A DNA stretch of 54,903 bases from the NCBI GenBank assembly GCA_001275005.1, contig JWZX01003338.1, forward strand, positions 1 to 54,903. The letters run 5' to 3'. Source of the DNA: Chrysochromulina tobinii (lineage: Eukaryota > Haptophyta > Prymnesiales > Chrysochromulinaceae). This document shows, piece after piece, positions 22,554-31,696 of the stretch (position 1 is the first letter of the stretch; each line of letters opens with the position of its first letter). A program made the translations under genes and the position numbers. Below the pieces are notes generated by a model, which searched no databases, was not told the origin of the DNA, and saw only the letters and a list, made by a program, of their open reading frames with translations.

Positions 22554-23982
22554 TCATCTCTGGCCACGATCGTGGCCGCCCTGCTCGTAGTTCTGATATC
22601 CGTAGCCGTTCGAGCGCGCGCCGTCGTAGCCTCCGCTGCCTCCGCCGCCTCGCGCGTACAAGCCGTCGCGCTCCCGCTCGCGGTAGGAGCCGTGCGTGCC
22701 GCTCCGCCGGTCGCCGTACGCGCCCTCGTATCGGCTGTCCTGCCGGACGTCATCGTATCTACTGTAGCCCCTATTGTAACTCCTGTCGTAACCCCTGTCA
22801 TAAGTGCCGCTACCGTCCCTGTCATAAGTGCCGCTACCGTAGGCGCCGCTACCGCCGCGCGTGTCGTTGTAGGCGGCGCGTTCAGTGTCGCGCATGTCGC
22901 TGTAGCCCCTGTTGTAGCTCCTGTCGTAACCCCTGTCATAAGTGCCGCTACCGTAGGCGCCGCTACCGCCGCGCGTGTCGTTGTAGGCGGCGCGTTCAGT
23001 GTCGCGCATGTCGCTGTAGCCCCTATTGTAACTCCTGTCGTAACCCCTGTCATAAGTGCCGCTACCGTGGGCGCCGCTGCCGGCTGGTGCGCGCGCATCG
23101 TACCCGCCACCTCGATCATCGTAGCTCGAGGCAGGCGGCGGGTCGTAGCTCGACGCAGGCGGCGGGTCGTAGCTCGAGGCAGGCGGCGGGTCGTAGCTCG
23201 ACGCAGGCGGCGGGTCGTAGCTCGACGCAGGCGGCGGCCCTTCGGCTTCCTTGTAGACGACAATGTAGTTGCCGTCGAGGCGCGATCCATGCAAGCGTTG
23301 CACGGCGCGGTCAAGGTCTTCAGCCGAGGCGAACTCGACGTGGCCGTCGCCTTGAGCGTCCATGTCCGCATATATCACGCTGCCAAGCTGTCGCATTTCA
23401 TCCTGCAGCTCGCGCCAGCTAAAGGACGCGGGCAGATTCTTGAGCACCGCACGGTGCCGGCAGCTTGGCGCAGGTTTGGCTGGCGGTGGTTCCTTAGGAC
23501 CGTTCGTCTTGGCAAATTGTGCGGTGACGTTCTGGTGCCCAAGCCGCGCATCGTGCACCACGTCAATGCACGCCTGCGCATCCTGCTCCGTCTCGAACTC
23601 GATGAAGGCAAATCCTGGAGGTGAGCGGGCGACCCACACTGACTTGGTGGGCCCAAAGCGGGTCACATAGGCTGCCAATTGCGCTTGCGTGAAGGCAGGG
23701 TCCAGATTGCCAATGTCTGCGAAAGAAGCGAGGCGAGGGTGGTGAGGTGAGGTGAGGTGAATGGCGAAGGGTGCAGCCGTCGAAGGAGGCGGAGGTGAGG
23801 GTGTTGAGGTGATGTGTGATGCGGCATCAAGGTCGTCAGTGCCTCGGCTGCCAGCACGCGCTGCTGGCGCTGAGCGCCTGACAATGCACGCTGGTGGAGA
23901 GCGGCCGTGGGCGATGCGTGGGGTGGTGACGTTAGCGCGTACAGACGCGAAGGCGAGGTGGAGCTGGGTCCGACGACGCCAT
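22554..23982 (-). CDS. RNA-binding protein: two RRMs plus long Tyr/Gly/Arg-rich repeat tail
   Basis: Exon 1 is only 40 bases (23982-23943), intron 23942-23717 (226 bases, donor GTACGC, acceptor TTTCGCAG, phase 1) and exon 2 23716-22554, 400 residues. The splice creates the RRM start RLRVYIGNLD, so it is well supported. RRM1 covers about residues 11-80 with RNP1-like GFAFIEFET; RRM2 about 92-165 with AVLKNLP and GHVEFAS. This order resembles SR-type splicing factors. The tail holds five PPPASSYD octads (24-base DNA repeats, about 23110-23235) and then 38-residue units rich in Tyr-Asp-Arg (114-base DNA period, about 22770-23080). Such Tyr/Arg-rich tails often drive condensate formation. Likely nuclear RNA processing. 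Confidence 0.88.
22770..23080 (-). repeat. 114-base coding tandem repeat in the RNA-binding protein
   Basis: The word CATAAGTGCCGCTACCG recurs 114 bases apart (22823 and 22937), with a further partial unit on each side. The period is a multiple of three and encodes 38-residue units (about 2.5 copies) with a GTYDRGYDRSYNRGY core. Near-identity at the DNA level suggests recent expansion. Confidence 0.85.
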
Positions 23983-24064
23983 GACAACTTCGCTTCTCGT
24001 CGCGGTCGCGACACCGAAACGAAGCCGCAACTTTTTCTGCGCGATACAAGTCAAGAATGACAAG

Positions 24065-26557
24065 TCAAGTCAAGCAAAAAAGGAGCGGAAACATTGTACT
24101 GTACGGGGGACACACTGCACAAACTGTTAATAGACCTTCATCCCGAATGTCACAAAATCTGATGTTTCTCCTCCACCTCTTGCTCCTCCTCTGCATGCAC
24201 CGCCCTCCGAGCCGCCTCGACGCCCGTCGAGCCTCCAAGCTGCCGCCGCCGCACCCGCTCGTCCACGCGCTGCTGCTGCTGCCGCTGCTGCTGCCGCGCC
24301 CCCTCGGGGCGCGGGGTAGGTCGTCGACGCTCGCGCCGTCGGCGTCGCTCGTCATCACGTCGATGAGCCCGCGCACCTCCGAAGCGCTCATCGCCGCATG
24401 GTGCAGCCGATACATGCGCACCTGCTCTGCGCGGCTCGCGCGCTCGTGCGCGGCGCGCTTGATGCCATGGGCGCTCGAGTCGTTCCTTAGGCGAATCTCC
24501 TCCTCCGCCGCGCCCGCTTGCCGTCGCTGCTCAACGGCCGAGCGCTGTAAGCTCGCGCCGAGCGCCTTATGCGCGCTGTCCTGAGCTCTCTTGGCATGCC
24601 GGAGGCGAGCCGTCTCTTGGGCACGTGATGCACCCCTCGACTGGTTGCCCGCGAAGCCGAGGAACTTGTGATAGTCGGACTTGCGCCAGCCCGGCGCGAA
24701 GGTGCCAGCAGGCGAGAGCTCCTCGGGGATCCGGTGACGCCGCATCTCATCCTCTGCGAGCGCGTACCCGTGGTGGTCCTCGGCGTAGCCAGCGCGATAG
24801 CAAGCCTCGCACACGCACAGGTTCTCCTTGTACCAAAACAGGCCGGGCTCGTAATTGCCGCCGTGCACCGCGTGCGCCGTCGGTCGCAGGCAGCCCTCCT
24901 TGCCAATGTCGCACCACCAGTCGTTAATCTCTGGATGGCCGAAGCTCGTCGCCATGCTCAGCGGAGCTGTCTCACCGTACCGGAACGGGTTGACGGCGGC
25001 CGCGGTGGACGCACGGATAGTGGAGCCGAGAGAGGCACTTGAGCCAGGGGGGTCCAACTCATACACACCCGGCCCCACCACCACGGAGGTCTGCGGCTTA
25101 TGCGCGGGGGCGCGCCAGTAGGCGGCGAAGCGCGTGTCCCGGGAGCCAAACCCAGCCGTATTCGCAAAAGGCGACTGCCAGCCTGGCGCGGGCGCCGTAC
25201 GCCGCGCGCAGTAGTCGTCTAGTCCTGCGTTACGCTCCTCGATGTCGAGAAACGCGCGACGCGCGCTCCGATGCTCGGCCTCGCGCAGCGCGCGTCGGGG
25301 ATTCGTTGGCGCAGCGCTCTCGAGTGCCGCGCTGCGGGCGGCCAGGAGCGCGTGCGACGAGGACGAGCCGGCGCCGGTAGAGCGGATTCGAGCAATGTCC
25401 TTCATGTCCTTCATCAGAGCGTGGGACGAGGACATGGTGGTGCGTGCGCTGCGCCCCTTCGTGTCGGCCGCGCCGCTGCCACGTCCCAGAGTCGAATGAG
25501 TCGCCGCGGCCGACACGTCGATGCCACCTGCATCATCCTGGCCACTTCCACTGCCGCCACCGCCACCGCTGTCGCCACCGTCGCCATCGCCACTGCTCCT
25601 GCCGGCGCCACCACCGCCGCGGTTTCCCCTTGGGTCGGCAACATCTGGTTCGTTGGCCACGGGCTCGTCCACCAGCGGATCGGGCTGGACTGCGCTGTCG
25701 TCGGCAGCCGCCTCGGCCGAGCTCACGGCCGAGCTAGCGGCCAAACCAGCGACGCCAACGGCCGCCGGCTGTCCTTCGGTTTCTTTGTTCGGGACACCAA
25801 ACAGGCGACCAAAGAGGCCCAGCCGCGGTGCTGACGCCCGTGGCTGCTTCGATCCCTTGGTCACTGCCTCCGTGTTCGCCGCTGCCCTCGTCTTCGCTGC
25901 TGCCTCACCAGCGTCGGCTGCTCCTGTCACGGAGGATGCCAGCCTGTCGGCGGCCTGCTCGGCGACTGCCTGCTCGGATGCTGCCAGCTCGGCTGCCAAC
26001 AACGCTCGCTCCGCGGCCGCTCGCTCTGTTTCCTCAGCTGCCCCTCGATCCGCCATCGCGCGCTCGGCGGCAGCGTGCTCTGCGTCGGCCCGCTTGGCGG
26101 CTGCCGCTGCCTTCTTGAGCGCCGACTCGCGCTCCAGGGCAACCATCTTCGCCGTCGCTTTCTCCGCGGCCGCTGCGGCGGCCGCTGCAGCTTTCTCTGC
26201 TGCGATCCTTTTTGCAATCGCCCTCTCAGCAGCATCAGCCATCTCAACCGCGGCCCTCTCCGCGTCCGACTTTTCCATGGCTGCTCGCTGAGCAGCACGA
26301 ATTTGCGCGGCGAGGCGCTCTGCTGCCTCCACCTTGACGCGTCGCTCGCTTCGCACGGCTGTCGGCTTCGATCTCGGCGTGCCTAGCCTCAGGCGCACCT
26401 CGTTGCTCAAGCGTTGAGAGGTTCTCGGCGTATTTCGCGTCGGGAAATCCGACCAGGCTTGCTCACCCAGCTTTATCTTGCGCGGCGGTGCAGTAGCTTG
26501 CATCCGCTCCTGCACGCGGTACATCTGCTCCATCTTATCATTCCAGGAGGCCGGCAT
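24065..26557 (-). CDS. Probable flagellar protein: Ala-rich helix, PG-rich motif, Cys/His cluster
   Basis: Single-exon frame of 830 residues. Residues about 70-230 form a very long Ala/Glu/Arg-rich single helix or coiled coil. A Gly/Ser-rich linker follows (about 290-350). Around 460-520 are FGSRDTRF and VGPGVYELDPPGS, which look like SHIPPO / sperm-tail PG-rich repeats found in axonemal and cytoskeletal proteins. Residues about 540-600 hold a Cys/His cluster (WWCDIGKEGC, CVCEACYRAGYAEDHH) with spacing suited to a zinc site. A second Arg/Ala-rich helix and a Gly/Ser-rich tail end the protein. The gene ends 82 bases from the RNA-binding protein start and begins 72 bases from the end of the next gene. 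Axonemal location is inferred from the PG-rich motif only. Confidence 0.7.
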   Translation of the reverse strand: MPASWNDKMEQMYRVQERMQATAPPRKIKLGEQAWSDFPTRNTPRTSQRLSNEVRLRLGTPRSKPTAVRSERRVKVEAAERLAAQIRAAQRAAMEKSDAERAAVEMADAAERAIAKRIAAEKAAAAAAAAAEKATAKMVALERESALKKAAAAAKRADAEHAAAERAMADRGAAEETERAAAERALLAAELAASEQAVAEQAADRLASSVTGAADAGEAAAKTRAAANTEAVTKGSKQPRASAPRLGLFGRLFGVPNKETEGQPAAVGVAGLAASSAVSSAEAAADDSAVQPDPLVDEPVANEPDVADPRGNRGGGGAGRSSGDGDGGDSGGGGGSGSGQDDAGGIDVSAAATHSTLGRGSGAADTKGRSARTTMSSSHALMKDMKDIARIRSTGAGSSSSHALLAARSAALESAAPTNPRRALREAEHRSARRAFLDIEERNAGLDDYCARRTAPAPGWQSPFANTAGFGSRDTRFAAYWRAPAHKPQTSVVVGPGVYELDPPGSSASLGSTIRASTAAAVNPFRYGETAPLSMATSFGHPEINDWWCDIGKEGCLRPTAHAVHGGNYEPGLFWYKENLCVCEACYRAGYAEDHHGYALAEDEMRRHRIPEELSPAGTFAPGWRKSDYHKFLGFAGNQSRGASRAQETARLRHAKRAQDSAHKALGASLQRSAVEQRRQAGAAEEEIRLRNDSSAHGIKRAAHERASRAEQVRMYRLHHAAMSASEVRGLIDVMTSDADGASVDDLPRAPRGRGSSSGSSSSAWTSGCGGGSLEARRASRRLGGRCMQRRSKRWRRNIRFCDIRDEGLLTVCAVCPPYSTMFPLLFCLT

Positions 26558-26629
26558 GTGTGATGCGTGTGAATTTGTGTGTGAATGAACAATTTGCTGT
26601 GTATTGGTGTGGAATTTTTGCAGGGAAGC

Positions 26630-28156
26630 TCACAGCTCACCTCTCAATCTCTCGTCTGCAGTGCTTCCGCCCGTACGTCGCTCCGCATTCCAGGCCCTCT
26701 CCACCGCCTGACCGTGCGATAGCAGTAATTTCGCTGAACACCAAAGCAGGGTTTGAGCTGTGCTGCCGACGACCTCCAGCCCGGAAAGGGCGGCGCCCAT
26801 CCACATCGCCACATCGCCAACGGCAAGGTGGATTGCACGTGTCGCTCGGGATTCCTTGTGCCGCAAAAAGGCGAGCGACACTGCGCTGTCCTCGAGCCCC
26901 ACGAGCAAATGAGCGTGGGTCCACCTTCGCATCTTTGCCCAAACATCGGGCGACGCTCTCTCGAGCGATGCGGCCACGCCCGGGCTCAGGCGAATGGCGG
27001 AGCATTCCATCGACTGCAGATGCTCCATCGCGTGCCGCTCGGACTGCTCTTGTGTGTATGACAGGAACTCACCCCACAGAGATCGAACAGTCATCAAGGG
27101 TGCCTGAAACGCCGCGCCAGCTCTCAGCAGGTTGGCCGTGACCACGTGGCCTGCGGCACGTTGCCAAGAGCTGGTAGTCAAGGCCTCCCTCATGCCCATC
27201 ATCTCGCTCTCGCCGAATGTGGGCGCGCTGCCTGGAGCCGGCGTACCCAGCCGGAACCCAAACAGAGGTTGATCTTTGTCGTTCTCGTCGGACCCATGCA
27301 TCTCAAGTCCAAAAGTTTGGCCTTGGCCACCCCAGGCGACGGTGAGGGATGCGTTGTTGCACGTGCCGTGAAACCAGCCGTTGGGAACGATGATGGTATC
27401 ACCCGGCCGCTGCACGCACGCCGGCGCGGGCGCGTTCAGACCAAAATAGTAGTCGCACACATTGAGCGGATCTGTGCAGTCGGCTGCGTTCATGGCACAC
27501 TCCTCATCTCGTGGCGGGCGGAGTGCCCAGATCTTCTCGCCCTCGAGCAGCTTCAGCGCAGTGATCGGGTGGTAGTGATGCGCGAGGTCGCGCTCTCCAC
27601 TGCCCTTCAGCCCGACAGAGATGACAGGGCGCTGCTGCACAGACGACACTGCAGGAGGGAGAGGATAAGCTTTGCTAACCTGGGCTATGATTTCGGGTGA
27701 GTACCCTGCGGCTGAGAGTACATATGGACGGCTCGAAGAGATCTGAAACTCAACCAGGTCGACATTCATGCCAACACGCTGGTCGTGGCGAGCAAACTGC
27801 TTTGCAAGGTCGATCACCTCCGAAATCGCCTGTCGGATGACACGCGGCCGAGGGTCGCGGCTCATCGTCTCCCACAGGGAACTGACATCGTCAAGCACAG
27901 GGCAGCCATGGAACTTGTGTTCGCCGTAAATCGTTCGGCGAGCTGGGGTGTCGAGAGCCTCAAGGGGCTGCGAAACATGGGAGCTTCGGTAGTCGGCAGC
28001 TCGAGGATTGCAATTGGAATCCAAGCCGCATTTTCCACACTCGTAGGCTAGATCACCGTTGAGCTCAGAGCACTTGGCTGAACACCATGGCTCGCAGCCT
28101 GGGATGGCCAGGACGTGCGAGATCCATAGCAGTATATGAAGGAGGCGAAGGCTCAT
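26630..28156 (-). CDS. Secreted JmjC/cupin_8-like oxygenase with Cys-rich N-terminal module
   Basis: Single exon, 508 residues. A signal peptide (LRLLHILLWISHVLA) is followed by a compact Cys module (CEPWCSAKC, LNGD, ECGKCG, C) of a type I associate with haptophyte and other algal secreted proteins. The core (about 150-300) is a double-stranded beta-helix like JmjC/cupin_8 hydroxylases: HHYHPITALKLLEGEKIWAL, then RPGDTIIVPNGWFHGTCN. In most relatives the iron site is HxD/E...H. Here the first part reads HxH (HYH), which is unusual and may alter or abolish metal chemistry. The C-terminal 200 residues are helical with no family match. Probably an ER/Golgi or extracellular protein hydroxylase or its inactive relative. 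Confidence 0.75.
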   Translation of the reverse strand: MSLRLLHILLWISHVLAIPGCEPWCSAKCSELNGDLAYECGKCGLDSNCNPRAADYRSSHVSQPLEALDTPARRTIYGEHKFHGCPVLDDVSSLWETMSRDPRPRVIRQAISEVIDLAKQFARHDQRVGMNVDLVEFQISSSRPYVLSAAGYSPEIIAQVSKAYPLPPAVSSVQQRPVISVGLKGSGERDLAHHYHPITALKLLEGEKIWALRPPRDEECAMNAADCTDPLNVCDYYFGLNAPAPACVQRPGDTIIVPNGWFHGTCNNASLTVAWGGQGQTFGLEMHGSDENDKDQPLFGFRLGTPAPGSAPTFGESEMMGMREALTTSSWQRAAGHVVTANLLRAGAAFQAPLMTVRSLWGEFLSYTQEQSERHAMEHLQSMECSAIRLSPGVAASLERASPDVWAKMRRWTHAHLLVGLEDSAVSLAFLRHKESRATRAIHLAVGDVAMWMGAALSGLEVVGSTAQTLLWCSAKLLLSHGQAVERAWNAERRTGGSTADERLRGEL

Positions 28157-28631
28157 GAAAAAGGATATTATGCTGAGTTGTCGTGTGTGGGCGCCGCGGG
28201 ATCGTGCTGCGGGATCGTTTGTCTGGTGTGCTTTCTGTGCTGCGCGCTGCGCTGTTCACACTCTCGCCGCAAACATGGTTTGGTGTGTTCGACCCAGACA
28301 CGATATAGAGGGCTTGGCTTCTTGCTGAGGTCAAACGGTTCCTCGAGGTCGAGCGTTAATTGATGTGATCAGCGAGTAGCGCGTTAATTGAAGACCTGAT
28401 CGCTTTCATCAGCATTCACACAACCGAAACCGCTTGCTCGGGCTCGGCTGTTGACGTGAGATCTTCTGCGGTTGACCAATCGCCATACGCGGCGCCACGG
28501 CTTGTCGTATGGCCTGGGTACCCCCGTCGCCACGTGTGCGTTGCCGTTAGGCGTGTTTTACTTACTTACTTTCTTAGCCCACAGTCGTCAATCGCACCCT
28601 CAGCTGAGGCCTGAGCGGGAGCGTTCGTCAT
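28157..28631. other. Intergenic region, nothing recognised
   Basis: These 475 bases separate two minus-strand genes: the JmjC-like gene starts at 28156 and the next ends at 28632. No coding frame or repeat is supported. The left part presumably carries the JmjC-like gene promoter. Confidence 0.4.
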
Positions 28632-31112
28632 TCATGACGTCGCCCTCGCTGGTGGCCGGGCTCTCGAACTACATGCCATCGGGCTCGTCATATCTAATCC
28701 GATATCAGGCCTCGGCGGCGATCCGGAGCCATTTAGGAGACGCTTCGAGCGCCGCATAGAAGGGCAGGTCGTTCGAGCGCGTAGGACTTGATGTGCCCGG
28801 GCGGCATCATCCGGGTGACAAACGATTGGGCGAGAGGGAAGCGATGTATCTGGACTGAGCTCCGTTGGGCGCAGCGTTCGCGCGAGGCCGGCTTGCGCCT
28901 GAGCCGAGGCGAAGAGATCCTCCGTGTGCAGGACGAGAACGAGCTCCGCGATCCCGGGCGCCTTCAGCTGCAGCCGAGGTAGCTCGTCGAGAAGCACGTC
29001 GTTGGCCGGGTCGATGGAGAGCATTGCCTGGGGCGCCGCATTGGTCATTGCGAAGACAAGCGCGAAGGGAAGCAGCTCATCGAGCGTCGTCAGCTCCGCG
29101 CAGCGCAGCGCTGTCAGCTTGCCATTGAGCGGCGGGCACTGCAGCCCGTAGAGGCCAGTGCGCTTGCCCACGCAGCGGCGCGGGCCCACCGCGGCGCTCT
29201 GTAGGTAGCTGGCCAGCTCGAGAAGGTAGCCGCGCGTCTCAGCGCTCGAGGCCGCCTCGACAATCGCCTTGACGGTGGCGGCGGCGGAGGAGGAGGAGGA
29301 GGCGGGCTTTAAGTTGGCGGCGCGGCCGACAAGGCCGTGGCGACTCGCCTGCTGGCGCAGGTACTCGGGTCTGTACGAGGCGAAGAAGACGCTGTTCGGC
29401 GCGGGCCCGATCACGGGGAACGTGGTCACCTCATTCATCTCGCCCAGCGGCGGCAGTTCTCCAAAGATCTCGCCGTCCTGCGGACGCGCCTGCGCCGTAA
29501 GGCAGGGCCGGGAGGCGTCGCCGACGGAGTAGACGCACAGGGCGGAGGTCTCGAACAGCCGGCGAGCGACACGTAGGTGCGGCAGCCGCTCGAGCGCGAG
29601 CGCTGCCGCCGCACTCTCATCAGCCGTAGGCAGCGCTGCAGAGCAGCTTGCGTGCACCGCGTCATCGGTGGTGCCGTTGACGGCGAGAGAGATGGGCTGA
29701 TGGCGCACCAGCCAGGCACCGATGCGCTCGATCACCTCGGCCGAATCCACCGCGTTCGCAGGGGTCACCACGTCGAGCACCACCTGCCGCCAGTACTCAT
29801 CGAGGGGCGGTTCCGGCACGTAGGTGGCGTCCGTTGATGAGCCCGCGTGCGGCGGCAGGTCGGGGAGCGTTGGACGCGTCTTGTATGCGATAGGCATGGT
29901 GGCGTGCGCAGTGTAGCCGGCGGGCGGGGTGAACGCGGCACTCAGCTTACCGGCGAGCGGCGAGGGCGAGGGCGCCGGGTCGAGCACGCCTGCGAAGGTG
30001 CCCATGGCAAGGTACTCCTGCGCCCGACCTCCCGACGGTGTCGGATCGAACATCAACTCGAGCGCAGCTGGAGACACGTCGCCGGCCGGAGCCACGAGGA
30101 CGCGCAGCGCAGTGCACTGGCCCGAGTGCTCGATGGTGGCCGAGAGCGCAGCCGCGGTCGCGATGCTTGGCGTCAGCCCGAGCGCCACCATCATGTTGGG
30201 CCCCTGCGTCGAAGCGATCAACCCGGGGCTCACCGTCGTCTTAATGTGCTTCGCGAGCGCACGTGCGCCCGTGAAGAGGCAGGGGGTGGGCGCAAGCAAG
30301 CCGGCGGGCAAGCCCGCAGCGGCATCGGCGGCGTCGGCGGCCTTCATGACGCGCTGCTGCTGCTCGACAGTTGCTGAGCAGAAGCTGAAGTACGCGGGCT
30401 CGACGCCCTCTGCCTGCAGCTCTTGCGCCAGCAGTGCCGCCCAGCGGTAGCAGTACTGCTGCGTGTGCGTACGCGAGAGGACCATGGCCGGCACGCCAAT
30501 CTCGATGAGCCGGATCGTCTTGCGGCACATGTCCAGGAAGTGCGAGAAGTTGCTCACGCACGGCACGAGCGCCACGCGACGCGGCACGCTGATCACACCT
30601 GCTTCCTCTGTCTTCCACAGCTGGTCATTGAGCCGCCGCTCCACCTCGTTGGCTTGCAAGGACTCCTCGATCTCGGTCACGCCATCCTGCTTGCCAAAGT
30701 CGAGCGTCTGGTTAGCGATCAGTTCGCCCGCATGCTTGGTGAGCATCGTCGCCTCAGCGCGCCGCACGGCTGCACGCAGATCGGCGCGTGCAGGCCGAAA
30801 GGTGGCTGCGTGCTCGACCAGCCGCTCGAGTTCGGTGTCGGAGGCGAGGAGTTGGGAGCCGTTGACGGCGCCAAAGGCATCGATCGTATTCACGCGCGTT
30901 CCGCCTTTGAGCGCCACGCCGTGCAGGAGCGATACAATCGGCTCGCGGTACCATTGATCAGCATCCTTGCGGCCGAGCGCGGCGACGGCAGCGGCACGAA
31001 TGGCCGAGGCTTCGACCGGCACGGCGGGTAGGAAGCACGCGTGATACGACGGCGTTCCAAAGTGGAAGTGGCGCACCCTGCGCATTGCCAACTGCGAGCA
31101 GCATTTTTCCAT
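28632..31112 (-). CDS. Aldehyde-dehydrogenase-superfamily-like protein, extended and divergent
   Basis: The ATG at 31112 gives 826 residues; the longer frame above it is not needed. Residues about 20-470 follow the aldehyde/pyrroline-5-carboxylate dehydrogenase order: an N-terminal segment with REPIVSLLHG and a helix pair around FGKQDGVTEIE, the PCVSNFSHFLDMCRKTIRL strand-helix, a PCLFTGARALAKHI segment, TQGPNMMVAL, and SGQCTALRV with the catalytic-type Cys near 332. The general-base Glu that usually lies in an ELGG motif about 35 residues before the Cys is not apparent, so activity is doubtful. The remaining 350 residues contain a second alpha/beta region without a clear match. Near 28850 the frame may shift: an alternative frame reading HRFPLAQSFVTRMMPPGH and ending at a TAA near 28731 has better third positions than the annotated tail. 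Confidence 0.6.
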   Translation of the reverse strand: MEKCCSQLAMRRVRHFHFGTPSYHACFLPAVPVEASAIRAAAVAALGRKDADQWYREPIVSLLHGVALKGGTRVNTIDAFGAVNGSQLLASDTELERLVEHAATFRPARADLRAAVRRAEATMLTKHAGELIANQTLDFGKQDGVTEIEESLQANEVERRLNDQLWKTEEAGVISVPRRVALVPCVSNFSHFLDMCRKTIRLIEIGVPAMVLSRTHTQQYCYRWAALLAQELQAEGVEPAYFSFCSATVEQQQRVMKAADAADAAAGLPAGLLAPTPCLFTGARALAKHIKTTVSPGLIASTQGPNMMVALGLTPSIATAAALSATIEHSGQCTALRVLVAPAGDVSPAALELMFDPTPSGGRAQEYLAMGTFAGVLDPAPSPSPLAGKLSAAFTPPAGYTAHATMPIAYKTRPTLPDLPPHAGSSTDATYVPEPPLDEYWRQVVLDVVTPANAVDSAEVIERIGAWLVRHQPISLAVNGTTDDAVHASCSAALPTADESAAAALALERLPHLRVARRLFETSALCVYSVGDASRPCLTAQARPQDGEIFGELPPLGEMNEVTTFPVIGPAPNSVFFASYRPEYLRQQASRHGLVGRAANLKPASSSSSAAATVKAIVEAASSAETRGYLLELASYLQSAAVGPRRCVGKRTGLYGLQCPPLNGKLTALRCAELTTLDELLPFALVFAMTNAAPQAMLSIDPANDVLLDELPRLQLKAPGIAELVLVLHTEDLFASAQAQAGLARTLRPTELSPDTSLPSRPIVCHPDDAARAHQVLRARTTCPSMRRSKRLLNGSGSPPRPDIGLDMTSPMACSSRARPPARATS

Positions 31113-31288
31113 GAGAGATAGGATGACGAATTGACGAATCCACGATGCTGTCGAGGTTTCGTAAAAGACGTTGCTTCCAACATCGGTCACGTTCACATCA
31201 CGCTCTGCAACCAAGTCTCGTCAAAAACTAAACCTCCGGTCATTGAAGACGTGACGAGATCGTTTTCGTTCTTTCCGCGACCTGGGGA
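31113..31288. promoter_or_regulatory. Divergent promoter region, dehydrogenase-like gene / thylakoid protein gene
   Basis: Only 176 bases separate two outward-facing starts. The interval is A/T-richer than both genes and probably contains overlapping promoters. No named motif is visible. Confidence 0.4.
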
Positions 31289-31696
31289 ATGCGCTCTCCG
31301 CTCTTCCTCGCGCTCCTCGTGGCGACGGCCAGTTGCTTCACGCCTGCGGCGCTGCCTGCGGTGCAGTCGCGTGGCGCTGCCCCTCGCACCATCGTGATGG
31401 TTGAGGGCAGGCGCGCGGCCCTCGCGACCTTTGGCCTGGCCGCGCTCGCCTTCCCACTCACGGCCTCGGCAGACTCCATTGAGGATATCGCGGCTCGTTC
31501 GAATGCTGCGGCCAAGGCTGAAGCCGCCAAGAAACAGGCGGCCTTGGAGGCTGGGGTGGAGGAGCCGAAGGCCTCGTACACGCCCATCATTGCCATCGCA
31601 GGTGGCGGTGTGCTCGCCAGCACTTATTTCTACTCCCAAAACCTCAAGCGCCTCGGAGAGAAGGTGATCACGGGTAAGGGGCGCAAGTACGATTGA
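31289..31696 (+). CDS. Small plastid protein with tripartite (thylakoid) targeting
   Basis: The product has 135 residues. It starts with a signal peptide (SPLFLALLVATASC) followed by FTPAAL, the Phe motif for import into a complex plastid. A basic transit segment and a twin-Arg hydrophobic stretch come next (RRAALATFGLAALAF, then TASADS), which is the form of a thylakoid Tat-type signal with an AxA cleavage site. The mature part is about 75 residues: an Ala/Glu-rich helix, one membrane segment (PIIAIAGGGVLASTYFY) and a basic tail. It therefore probably sits in the thylakoid membrane. I do not recognise the family; a small photosystem subunit or assembly factor is possible. It shares a 176-base divergent promoter with the dehydrogenase-like gene. 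Confidence 0.8.
   Translation: MRSPLFLALLVATASCFTPAALPAVQSRGAAPRTIVMVEGRRAALATFGLAALAFPLTASADSIEDIAARSNAAAKAEAAKKQAALEAGVEEPKASYTPIIAIAGGGVLASTYFYSQNLKRLGEKVITGKGRKYD

Noticed and set aside
22511-23422. Plus-strand 303-residue Arg/Cys-rich frame
   Set aside because: Antisense of the Tyr/Arg-rich repeat tail of the RNA-binding protein; the repetitive translation is an artefact.
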